From Candidatus Iainarchaeum sp. (GTDB lineage Archaea > Iainarchaeota > Iainarchaeia > Iainarchaeales > JAAZKV01): 7,515 nt of DNA. Under the pieces are notes generated by a model that saw only the letters and a program-made list of their open reading frames with translations, was not told the origin of the DNA and did not search any database. The stretch is taken from positions 1-7,515 of the forward strand of contig JABHJM010000086.1 of the NCBI GenBank assembly GCA_018691995.1, written 5' to 3'. A program made the position numbers and the translations under genes. This document shows, one piece after another, positions 1 through 5,207 of this stretch (positions are counted from its first letter, which is position 1; each line of letters begins with the position of its first letter).

Positions 1-1151
1 TTATGTCCTTGTGCAGCCTTGTGAGTTCTCATTCTTTCAGCTCGTTCAATTAAAGTTTTAATATATGCTTCTGGTTTTTCATGTCCTCTTTCACCATATC
101 GTTTCAAATGTTTAACAAAACTATTAACTTCCTCTCTACTTGGAGTATAACCAAGTTGTTTTGCAAGTTCTGCGGTAACTTTTCCACTTGTGCCTTTTCC
201 ATACATCCATTTAGTTTTACCACCAAAATCTTCCGGACGAAAAGCACTATATGCTCCAAGAGCCTCTTTCATATGCATTCCCGCACGAAATTCTTGAGTT
301 CGCTTTCCAATTAAAGGTGCTCTTTCACGAATTTTAAATCTTCCAATCCCAGCAATTTTATGAGATTGGGGTTCGAGTATTTTTGTATTGATGCCTGTTC
401 TAAATCCATGTTTAAATCCTTGTGCAATTATTGCTTCAAGAGAAGTGTTTCCTGCTCGCTCTCCAATACCGCCAATTGTTGTGTGTACTTGAGTAGCGCC
501 TCCCTTAATTGCAGCAACATTTAGTTCTACTGGATCTCCATGGTCACAATGTACATGTGCTGATAAAGGTAATTTTGTAGCTCGTTTAATTCTTCTAAAC
601 ATTTTTGTTGTTTGTTTTGCCGTTAGTGCACCCTTAGTATCAGAAAGAGTTAAGCGTTGTGCTCCTGCCTTTTTTAGTTTTTTTGCAAAACCACTTAAAA
701 ATCTTGGTCTTGCATGTGCTGCGTCCATCATAGTAATTTCAATTTCCATTCCAGCTTTTTTTGCCATTTTAATTGCACCAAGAGTATTAGCAACAGCTTC
801 TCTTGGAGTAATTGGAGGTCTTGCAACTAGCATTTGTTCTACTGAACAAGGAATAAAAATATTTATTCGATGAGCTCCGCTCTCAATTGCCGCCGTCACA
901 TGTTTTGGATGTGTGCTTGAAAGAGCACATAATTTTGCTCTTGTTTTTCCTTTTAATTTTTTAAAAATATCAATTTCTGTTTTTGATACAATTGGAAAAC
1001 CAGCTTCAATAACATCAACGCCTAATTTATCAAGTTCAAGAGCCATTTTGTATTTTTGTTCTAAGTTAAAACTTCCTGGGTGTCCTTGTTCTCCATCACG
1101 CAGAGTAGTATCAAGTATTTCAATTCGAGGCATTTTTCTTTCACGAGCCAT
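1..1151 (-). CDS. 2-isopropylmalate/homocitrate/citramalate synthase-like DRE-TIM enzyme (3' end cut by window edge)
   Basis: Reading leftwards from ATG at 1151, an open frame of 383 codons reaches the left edge without a stop. Family members condense acetyl-CoA with a 2-oxo acid in the cytoplasm. The N-terminal TIM barrel starts with DTTLRDGEQ (residues 14-22; Arg18, metal ligand Asp19), followed by LGVDVIEAGFP (43-53). HVH at 199-201 supplies the metal-binding histidines, and GIGERAGNTSLE (228-239) is the conserved GERxGN segment. After the barrel, FRAGMHMKEAL (288-298) and YGKGTSGK (317-324) correspond to the HxxGxH and GKxSG segments of these synthases. No LeuA allosteric domain is seen before the edge. 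Several usually conserved positions differ: Met142 and His146 in the EDAxR segment, Cys202 instead of Asn after HxH, and SDTKG instead of ADTVG. Family membership is sure, substrate is not. ATG at 1133 (MPRIEILDTT) is an alternative start, with GTGA 7 bases upstream. Confidence 0.9.
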   Translation of the reverse strand, partial: MARERKMPRIEILDTTLRDGEQGHPGSFNLEQKYKMALELDKLGVDVIEAGFPIVSKTEIDIFKKLKGKTRAKLCALSSTHPKHVTAAIESGAHRINIFIPCSVEQMLVARPPITPREAVANTLGAIKMAKKAGMEIEITMMDAAHARPRFLSGFAKKLKKAGAQRLTLSDTKGALTAKQTTKMFRRIKRATKLPLSAHVHCDHGDPVELNVAAIKGGATQVHTTIGGIGERAGNTSLEAIIAQGFKHGFRTGINTKILEPQSHKIAGIGRFKIRERAPLIGKRTQEFRAGMHMKEALGAYSAFRPEDFGGKTKWMYGKGTSGKVTAELAKQLGYTPSREEVNSFVKHLKRYGERGHEKPEAYIKTLIERAERMRTHKAAQGH

Positions 1152-1202
1152 AATATTATTCTACTTCCAAAGCTTTTATTTCTTTCTTTTGACAGTATAA
1201 TT

Positions 1203-1277
1203 CTAAAATTGGTACAAACCTGTTCGTACCAATACTCCTTTATAAACAAAAAACCACAGATTAGTTAATCCTTTCAT
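1203..1277 (-). CDS. possible 24-residue leader peptide or small protein
   Basis: On the minus strand, ATG at 1277 opens a 24-codon frame ending in TAG (1205-1203), 51 bases before the start of the DRE-TIM synthase gene. It is preceded by GAGGTG (1287-1282) with a 4-base spacer, as good a Shine-Dalgarno as any in the window. A TATA-like sequence (about 1326-1315) would place transcription start a few bases before that site. The peptide begins MKGLTNLWFF and is hydrophobic and aromatic with four scattered leucines; there is no run of one amino acid like a classical attenuator. Its last third overlaps the inverted repeat 1208-1233. Against it: it is short, and another TATA box (1239-1246) lies inside it, so the synthase could be transcribed without it. 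I do not recognise the peptide. Confidence 0.35.
   Translation of the reverse strand: MKGLTNLWFFVYKGVLVRTGLYQF
1208..1233. repeat. perfect 8-bp inverted repeat, candidate operator or leader hairpin of the synthase gene
   Basis: ATTGGTAC (1208-1215) and GTACCAAT (1226-1233) are exact reverse complements separated by 10 bases. The repeat lies just downstream of the leftward TATA box 1239-1246, where transcription initiation is expected (around 1216). A bound protein there would block initiation. As RNA it would form an 8-bp hairpin followed by a short U run about 57 bases before the synthase start codon. Which role it has cannot be told from sequence. Confidence 0.6.
1239..1246 (-). promoter_or_regulatory. 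candidate TATA box for the DRE-TIM synthase gene
   Basis: TTTATAAA, identical on both strands, lies 88-95 bases before the ATG at 1151. With the usual archaeal spacing of about 25 bases, transcription would begin near 1216 and give a leader of about 65 bases. The inverted repeat 1208-1233 covers that start site. The sequence before the box on the minus strand is T-rich and is a poor BRE. Confidence 0.45.
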
Positions 1278-1314
1278 AATTCACCTCATGAAAAGTCAAA
1301 GTGCTTTTCTGTGG
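1254..1314. repeat. interrupted palindrome in the divergent intergenic region
   Basis: CCACAGA (1254-1260) is the exact reverse complement of TCTGTGG (1308-1314). The outer flanks are A-rich on the left and T-rich on the right and could extend pairing after two unpaired G's. Inside lies a smaller pair, TTTCAT (1272-1277) and ATGAAA (1288-1293). It could be a folded leader on the minus strand or chance pairing in AT-rich DNA; nothing in it resembles a known riboswitch. Confidence 0.3.
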
Positions 1315-1326
1315 GGTTTTTATATT
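1315..1326. promoter_or_regulatory. TATA box of the membrane-protein/wHTH operon, possibly used in both directions
   Basis: The sequence GGTTTTTATATT contains a TATA element readable on either strand. On the plus strand, a start about 26 bases downstream (near 1348) would just precede the Shine-Dalgarno at 1351. On the minus strand, a start near 1295 would just precede the GAGGTG of the candidate leader ORF. A second plus-strand element, TTTAAAC (1329-1335), is less suitable because transcription from it would begin after the Shine-Dalgarno. Confidence 0.45.
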
Positions 1327-1350
1327 TCTTTAAACATTATTAAATTGATT

Positions 1351-1357
1351 GAGGTGG
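1351..1357 (+). promoter_or_regulatory. strong ribosome binding site that fixes a TTG start
   Basis: GAGGTGG matches the archaeal 16S anti-Shine-Dalgarno (CACCUC). It sits 4 bases before TTG at 1362. The encoded protein begins with a signal-like MKKII segment exactly there and no ATG is better placed, so a TTG start is the best reading. Confidence 0.7.
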
Positions 1358-1361
1358 TTTT

Positions 1362-1718
1362 TTGAAAAAAATAATTGCATTAGGTGGAATATCATTACTT
1401 CCAAGTATTGCTTTAGCAGCACCATGGGACGCTTTAAGAGGAGCAATTGATGCTGCTCAATTTGTAAGTCCAATTGTTGCTTGGTTAGTACTTGTAATTG
1501 CGCTTGGAGTAGTAATTGTTTCAGTACTTGCACTAAAAAAGAAAAAATCAAGAAGACTAACATTTGTTTCAATCGCATTTGGATTGTTTTTCTTAAAAAC
1601 AATTTTTAATCTAGTTGATTTATATGTTTCTCCTGGATTCTTTATGAATGTTGGAGTACAAAGTGTTTTTGATTTAGTAATAATAGGAGCGTTGTTTACA
1701 GCTTTATTCAAAAAGTGA
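1362..1718 (+). CDS. small exported/membrane protein with predicted signal peptide and three membrane helices
   Basis: 118 residues from a TTG start supported by GAGGTGG. Residues 1-20 (two lysines, a hydrophobic stretch, then ALAAP) look like a signal peptide with a type I cleavage site near Ala19/Ala20. Three hydrophobic helices follow at roughly 34-57, 66-84 and 99-116. A basic loop KKKKSRR (59-65) separates the first two, and the protein ends in two lysines. The positive loop suggests it faces the cytoplasm. No catalytic motif is seen and I do not recognise a named family. It is the first gene of a two-gene unit with the wHTH regulator 7 bases downstream. An inferred role is a membrane partner, sensor or target of that regulator. 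Signal cleavage and helix count are read by eye. Confidence 0.85.
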   Translation: MKKIIALGGISLLPSIALAAPWDALRGAIDAAQFVSPIVAWLVLVIALGVVIVSVLALKKKKSRRLTFVSIAFGLFFLKTIFNLVDLYVSPGFFMNVGVQSVFDLVIIGALFTALFKK

Positions 1719-1725
1719 TATAAGA

Positions 1726-2256
1726 ATGGATTTAGAAGAAACAATGGCTCTCTCTCCAAGAGATAGAATATATTCCATGATAATACAAAATCCTGGATTA
1801 CACTTTCGTGAAATACAACGAAGAGTGGATATTGCAACAGGGGCTTTGCAGTATCATATTGATTATTTAAAAAAGAAACATTTAATTTATGAAGAAAAAG
1901 AAGGAAAATTTTCTCGTTTCTATGCTCATCAAGAACAAAAAATTGATGAAAAATTAATGAATCTTTTACGTCAAGACCAAGTAAGACAAATTGTTTTATT
2001 TTTATTAACAAAAAGAAGAGCAACAATAAAAACAATTGTAAAAGAAATGGAGCTTAGTACTTCAACAACAAAATTTCATTTACAAAAATTGCTTGACACA
2101 GGAATTGTTCTTGAAAAAGAATCACAAGGAAAAACATTTTATTCCCTAAAAGAAAGAGAGCCAATCATGGAACTTTTAATTGTTTACAAAAAAAGTTTTA
2201 TGGATTCTTTAGTTGATAATTTTGTTGAAATATGGGAAGAAGAACTTGGATTATAA
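1726..2256 (+). CDS. transcriptional regulator with two tandem winged-helix domains (COG3398-like)
   Basis: 176 residues. The first wHTH spans about 10-68: HFREIQRRVDIATGALQYHI (26-45) is the helix-turn-helix and KHLIYEEKEGKFSRFYA the wing. The second spans about 78-143: ATIKTIVKEMELSTSTTKFH is its helix-turn-helix and VLEKESQGKTFYSL its wing. A helical acidic tail (about 145-176) ends in EIWEEELGL. Two wHTH domains in one short chain is the arrangement of the archaeal COG3398 regulators. It should be a cytoplasmic DNA-binding protein. ATG at 1726 is favoured by AGTGAT about 6 bases upstream, overlapping the previous stop; ATG at 1744 is possible. The 7-base gap implies co-transcription and perhaps translational coupling with the membrane protein. 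The target is unknown; autoregulation is plausible. Its TAA directly abuts the TAA of the convergent uppP-like gene. Confidence 0.9.
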   Translation: MDLEETMALSPRDRIYSMIIQNPGLHFREIQRRVDIATGALQYHIDYLKKKHLIYEEKEGKFSRFYAHQEQKIDEKLMNLLRQDQVRQIVLFLLTKRRATIKTIVKEMELSTSTTKFHLQKLLDTGIVLEKESQGKTFYSLKEREPIMELLIVYKKSFMDSLVDNFVEIWEEELGL

Positions 2257-3021
2257 TTAAAATAAAATAACAAATCCAATAAAATAAATTAAAGCTAATA
2301 GAAAACAAAAATAAGCAAAATTAATTTTTTTAGCTAATTTAATTAACAAATCCATGCTAATAAGTCCAATAATAAAAGCAACAATAAGTGCAACAATAGC
2401 AAATTCATTAAATATAAATCCTTTGATTAATCCATAACCAACTTCTGCTAAGAGCACAGCAGGAATGCTCATCAAAAAACTAATTTTAAATGCTTTTTGT
2501 GGAGTAAAACCACGAAACAATAATACAGCAGTTGTTGTTCCACTTCGACTCACTCCAGGAAGCACAGCAAATCCTTGTCCAAGTCCAGTAAGGATAGCAT
2601 TTTTGATAGTAAACTTTCCATCGCCGACTTTCTTTTTCATTAATTGTATTATTCCAGTTATGATTAGTAATATTGCAAGTAAAAGTAATACAAAAGCAAT
2701 TCCAGTTCCTAAAAATTCTTCAAGAATTAAAAAAGAAGGAATGGCAGTAATAGCAGTTGCGATTGTTGCAACTAAAATAAATTTTAATAAGTTTTTACTC
2801 TCTTCATCTTTAGCAGTAAGCATTTCTTTTATTTCTTTTCTAAAATAAACAATTGCTGCGAAGAGCGTTCCAATATGTAACATTACTGCGAGTTGTAATG
2901 CAAATTTTGGATCACTTCCAAGCAAAGTAAAAATACCTAAGATATTTCCTTGGCTACTTATTGGAAGCCACTCAAAAATTCCTTGAAGTAACCCAGCTAT
3001 TATTGCAGTTATAAAATCCAT
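2257..3021 (-). CDS. uppP: UppP/BacA-family polyprenyl-diphosphate phosphatase
   Basis: 254 residues, a multi-pass membrane protein. The family removes one phosphate from undecaprenyl diphosphate in bacteria; in archaea the likely substrate is a dolichol-type diphosphate released after glycan transfer. QGIFE (13-17) is the (Q/E)xxxE motif and WLPISSQGN (18-26) the segment usually written FLPISSSGH. LHIGTLFAAIVYF (48-60) and GLGQGFAVLPGVSRSGTT (146-163, catalytic Arg159) complete the family pattern. The histidine usual after the first SSxG is Asn26 here. ATG at 3021 is chosen because the protein then begins MDFITAIIAGLLQG as in the family. An upstream start at 3093 would add an unlikely extension overlapping the divergent gene. 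TTTAAA at 3053-3058 gives an almost leaderless mRNA. Length is slightly below the typical 260-280 residues. Confidence 0.93.
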   Translation of the reverse strand: MDFITAIIAGLLQGIFEWLPISSQGNILGIFTLLGSDPKFALQLAVMLHIGTLFAAIVYFRKEIKEMLTAKDEESKNLLKFILVATIATAITAIPSFLILEEFLGTGIAFVLLLLAILLIITGIIQLMKKKVGDGKFTIKNAILTGLGQGFAVLPGVSRSGTTTAVLLFRGFTPQKAFKISFLMSIPAVLLAEVGYGLIKGFIFNEFAIVALIVAFIIGLISMDLLIKLAKKINFAYFCFLLALIYFIGFVILF

Positions 3022-3052
3022 TTTTATCAAAAAAATAAAGGGACTAAAGAAT

Positions 3053-3058
3053 TTTAAA
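3053..3058. promoter_or_regulatory. TATA-like element between divergent uppP-like and mutase-like genes
   Basis: TTTAAA, symmetric, is centred about 26 bases before the plus-strand ATG at 3081 and about 35 before the minus-strand ATG at 3021. It would give a leaderless transcript rightwards and a leader of a few bases leftwards. No other good TATA sequence is seen between the two genes. Confidence 0.45.
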
Positions 3059-3080
3059 CTAAAGAGCACTAAATAGTGGT

Positions 3081-3659
3081 ATGGAATTAGCATTATATGT
3101 TTTTAGAACTGGAAAAATAAAATCAAAAAACAATATTTTTCTTGGATGGCTTAATTTACCACTTAATAAGAAGGGAATGATTGAAGCAGATAAAGTTGGA
3201 AAAAAATTAATGAAAGAAGAGATTGATGTTGGTTTTTGTTCAGATCAATTAAGAGGAAAACAAGCGTTAGTAGAAGTTTTAAAATATCATAAAAATGCAA
3301 AAGCAATAGTGGATCATAGACTTCGAGAAAGAAATTATGGAATTTTTTCTGGAAAAGAAAAAGAATTGTTTAAAAAATATTTTTCAAATTATCCAGAAAT
3401 TCATAGAGGGTATAAAACAAATATTCCAAAAGGAGAAAGTTTGGAGGAAGTAACAAAAAGAGTTTCTCCGTTTTTAAAAGAATTAATAAAATTTATGCAA
3501 GATGAAAAAGTTAACGTAGCAATTTGTGCTCATACAAATTCTATGAGAGCAATAGAAGAATATATGGAAGATTTGCATGAGGATGAATTAGTTGTTATAG
3601 AAAATTCTCCATCTAATTATAAAAAATATGTTTTAAAATTTGATTTAACTGATTTTTAA
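3081..3659 (+). CDS. phosphoglycerate-mutase-like (histidine phosphatase superfamily) protein lacking the catalytic histidine
   Basis: 192 residues resembling 2,3-bisphosphoglycerate-dependent phosphoglycerate mutase. FLGWLNLPLNKKG (20-32) matches FTGWxDxPLxxKG, LRERNYGIFSGK (81-92) matches LxExxYGxxxG with acid Glu83, and PKGESLEEV (116-124) and AHTNSMRAI (150-158) match GESL and AHGNSLRA. Arg9, Arg58, Glu83 and His151 are kept, but the RHG signature reads RTG (Arg9-Thr10-Gly11). The histidine phosphorylated during catalysis is therefore missing. Thr10 is encoded by ACT, two changes from a His codon, so one sequencing error cannot explain it. The final AHG glycine is also Thr (152). Normal mutase chemistry is unlikely; a binding, regulatory or altered hydrolytic role is inferred. 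It is shorter than standard dPGM (about 230-250 residues). The start follows a TATA-like element by about 26 bases, suggesting a leaderless mRNA. Confidence 0.88.
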   Translation: MELALYVFRTGKIKSKNNIFLGWLNLPLNKKGMIEADKVGKKLMKEEIDVGFCSDQLRGKQALVEVLKYHKNAKAIVDHRLRERNYGIFSGKEKELFKKYFSNYPEIHRGYKTNIPKGESLEEVTKRVSPFLKELIKFMQDEKVNVAICAHTNSMRAIEEYMEDLHEDELVVIENSPSNYKKYVLKFDLTDF

Positions 3660-3664
3660 AAAAA
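3658..3664 (-). terminator. oligo-T terminator of the slipin gene
   Basis: Seven T's on the minus strand begin 6 bases after the slipin stop. They overlap the stop codon of the convergent mutase-like gene. Oligo-T stretches are the usual archaeal termination signal; no hairpin is seen. Confidence 0.5.
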
Positions 3665-3669
3665 GTTAT

Positions 3670-4500
3670 TTATCTTTTCAAAGGATGTTTTTTCTTTTTT
3701 GGTTTTCCTATTAGTTCATCCATTTTTCCAACAGCTTCAAATGCTCGTAGTACTTCAAGTGGCATTGCAAAGATAACAGTGTTACTTTGATCGCTTGAAA
3801 GATCATTTAATGTATTAAGTGTTCTTAGGTGCAGTGCTCCTGGGCTTGCAGCTAAAGTTTTTGCAGCTTTTGCTAAGTTATCACTTGCTTCAACTTCTCC
3901 AAGTGCTTTAATTACAGTTCCACGTCGTTCTCTTTCTGCTTCAGCTTGTTTAGCCATTGTTCTCTTTAGGTTTTCTGGCAATTCAACATCTTGCATTTTA
4001 ATTCCAGTAACATTAAGTCCCCACGGGTCAGTTTCTTTATCAACAACAAGTTCAATTTCACTAGCAATTTCATCCCTTCTTGAAAGTACTTCGTCAAGTG
4101 ATTTGTTTCCAATAATGTCACGAAGTGCTGTTTGAGCATATTGCGCAACAGCATAAGTATAATCTTGAATGTTAAGTACAGCTTTTTCAGGATCTTTAAC
4201 TTCAAAGTAAACAACTGCATTAACCCTTACTGGCACGTTGTCCTTTGTCATAACTTCTTGTTTTGGAATATCAACAGTTTTAATTCTAATATCAAGTTTT
4301 CTATATGATTGTAAAATTGGAATAACAAAGTTGAGTCCAGGTCCCATAATTCCAGAGTATCTTCCAAGAGTGAATTTAATTCCTCTTTCATATTCAGTAA
4401 CAATTTTTATTGCACTTAATGCAAGTACAATTAGCACAATTATAATTATTGGAATAAAAACTAGTATTGCTCCAAGTAATAATGTAAATGCATCTGCCAT
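3670..4500 (-). CDS. slipin (stomatin/prohibitin, SPFH family) membrane protein
   Basis: 276 residues. An N-terminal hydrophobic hairpin or helix (about 5-33) is followed by the SPFH core. Recognisable pieces are VTEYERGIKFTLGRYSG (34-50), GPGLNFVIPI, DIPKQEVMTKDNVPVRVNAV (77-96), TALRDIIGNKSLDEVLSRRD and DPWGLNVTGIKMQDVELP. A charged helical stretch, AKQAEAERERR, typical of the coiled coil, follows at about 183-193. The C-terminus has a slipin-like TVIFAMPLEVLRAF segment and a basic tail, KPKKKKHPLKR. Slipins oligomerise on the cytoplasmic face of the membrane and organise microdomains. The NfeD/STOPP protease partner often found beside archaeal slipins is absent here. TATA at 4522-4530 lies about 26 bases before ATG 4500, so the mRNA is probably leaderless; ATG at 4505 is out of frame. 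It is transcribed divergently from the tyrosine phosphatase gene. Confidence 0.95.
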   Translation of the reverse strand: MADAFTLLLGAILVFIPIIIIVLIVLALSAIKIVTEYERGIKFTLGRYSGIMGPGLNFVIPILQSYRKLDIRIKTVDIPKQEVMTKDNVPVRVNAVVYFEVKDPEKAVLNIQDYTYAVAQYAQTALRDIIGNKSLDEVLSRRDEIASEIELVVDKETDPWGLNVTGIKMQDVELPENLKRTMAKQAEAERERRGTVIKALGEVEASDNLAKAAKTLAASPGALHLRTLNTLNDLSSDQSNTVIFAMPLEVLRAFEAVGKMDELIGKPKKKKHPLKR

Positions 4501-4521
4501 GTCATATCTATTGTTTAGAAG

Positions 4522-4530
4522 TATATAAAT
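4522..4530. promoter_or_regulatory. single TATA box shared by divergent slipin and tyrosine-phosphatase genes
   Basis: TATATAAAT reads as a good TATA box in both directions (TTTATATA on the minus strand). Its centre is about 26 bases before the minus-strand ATG at 4500 and about 28 before the plus-strand ATG at 4554. Those are the distances expected for leaderless archaeal mRNAs. There is no Shine-Dalgarno before either gene. The purine run AGAAG before it on the plus strand could be a BRE. Confidence 0.65.
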
Positions 4531-4553
4531 ATGTTGTTGTTGCTCATTTTGTT

Positions 4554-5027
4554 ATGAAAGTTTTATTTGTTTGTACAGGAAATATTTTTAGAAGCATGAG
4601 TGCAGAGTATTGTTTGAAAGATTACATTGTAAAAAATAATATTTTTGGAATAGAGGTTGCTTCTGCAGGAACGAGTGCAATTCCAGATTCAATGGATCCA
4701 GTTGTAAAGAATACTTTACTTTCTTTTAAAATAAATCCAAGAAAACACAAACAAAGAAGAATAAATGAAAAGCATTTTGATAAATATGATTTAGTAATTG
4801 CAATGCACAAAAACCACCAAGATTTTATAATGGAACATTTTGGAAAAAGAGTTCCTTTGTTTGATGAAATATGTTATGGGGAAAAAGTATCAGTTCTTGA
4901 TAACAATCAATTAATGCCAGATTGGCAAGATCATATGGATGCAGTAAATAAATATGTTGAATACACAGTACAATTTATTCATAGATCAATTCCGCTTTTT
5001 GTAAAAAATATGAGAAAATTTATTTAA
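4554..5027 (+). CDS. low-molecular-weight protein tyrosine phosphatase family protein
   Basis: 157 residues. VLFVCTGNIFRS (3-14) contains the C(X)5R phosphate loop, with nucleophile Cys7, Arg13 and Ser14. SAGTSAIPD (37-45) and DLVIAMHKNH (79-88) are further family segments. MPDW (121-124) near the end supplies the general acid Asp123, with Trp where Pro is most common (DP). All catalytic residues are present, so an active cytosolic phosphatase acting on phosphotyrosine or a small phosphomonoester is expected. Arsenate reductase of the same fold is a less likely alternative because extra paired cysteines are not evident. ATG at 4554 is chosen over an upstream in-frame ATG at 4488. It starts right at the first beta strand (MKVLFVCTGN) and lies about 28 bases from the TATA box, whereas the longer form would overlap the divergent slipin gene. 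It ends 8 bases from the convergent tRNA-Ile. Confidence 0.93.
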   Translation: MKVLFVCTGNIFRSMSAEYCLKDYIVKNNIFGIEVASAGTSAIPDSMDPVVKNTLLSFKINPRKHKQRRINEKHFDKYDLVIAMHKNHQDFIMEHFGKRVPLFDEICYGEKVSVLDNNQLMPDWQDHMDAVNKYVEYTVQFIHRSIPLFVKNMRKFI

Positions 5028-5028
5028 G

Positions 5029-5034
5029 AAAAAA
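5029..5034 (-). terminator. oligo-T terminator of tRNA-Ile
   Basis: Six T's on the minus strand follow directly after the discriminator base of the tRNA. They are squeezed between the tRNA and the stop codon of the convergent phosphatase gene. Confidence 0.5.
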
Positions 5035-5108
5035 TGGGCATGCCCGGATTTGAACCGGGGACCGCACGATTATCAGTCGTGTGCACCAACCAACTATGCT
5101 ACACGCCC
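5035..5108 (-). tRNA. tRNA-Ile (anticodon GAT)
   Basis: The 74-base cloverleaf reads leftwards. Acceptor GGGCGTG pairs with CATGCCC (one G-U), D stem GCAT with GTGC, anticodon stem CACGA with TCGTG, and T stem CCCGG with CCGGG around TTCAAAT. The anticodon loop CTGATAA gives GAT, reading AUC and AUU. The discriminator base is A; CCA is not encoded and there is no intron. A possible promoter element is TTTTATTA on the minus strand (about 5153-5146), which is weakly supported. Confidence 0.97.
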
Positions 5109-5161
5109 ATATCTACTGGAACATATCTTTGATATTGCTCACCACTAATAAAATTGGCGGT

Positions 5162-5177
5162 CGAAAAGCTTTAAATA
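5162..5177 (+). promoter_or_regulatory. BRE/TATA promoter of the CorB-like gene
   Basis: CGAAAAGC followed by TTTAAATA (5170-5177) is a textbook archaeal BRE plus TATA box. Its centre is about 34 bases before ATG 5208, so the mRNA should have a leader of about 8 bases and no Shine-Dalgarno. The region back to the tRNA-Ile 5' end (5109-5161) contains nothing else I can identify beyond the tRNA's own weak promoter candidate. Confidence 0.65.
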
Positions 5178-5207
5178 GTTGATTATGGCTTATTTCCTAG
5201 TTACCTT

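Noticed and set aside
1..3. TTA at the left edge as a stop codon of the synthase gene
   Set aside because: Counting codons from ATG 1151, this TAA is out of frame (codons begin at 5 and 2), so the gene continues past the edge.
1061..1249. Minus-strand 62-residue frame across the synthase start
   Set aside because: It lies in another frame of the well-supported synthase gene, has no ribosome site and its composition is not protein-like.
1457..2035. Long 192-residue minus-strand frame opposite the membrane protein and wHTH genes
   Set aside because: It is antisense to two clearly coding genes, rich in Leu/Phe as expected for the complement of AT-rich coding DNA, and has no recognisable domain.
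3022..3093. N-terminal extension of the UppP-like protein from a start at 3093
   Set aside because: It would overlap the start of the divergent mutase-like gene and add a stretch before a perfect family N-terminus at 3021.
4488..4553. N-terminal extension of the tyrosine phosphatase from ATG 4488
   Set aside because: It runs through the TATA box and into the slipin start; the family begins at MKVLFVCTGN (4554).
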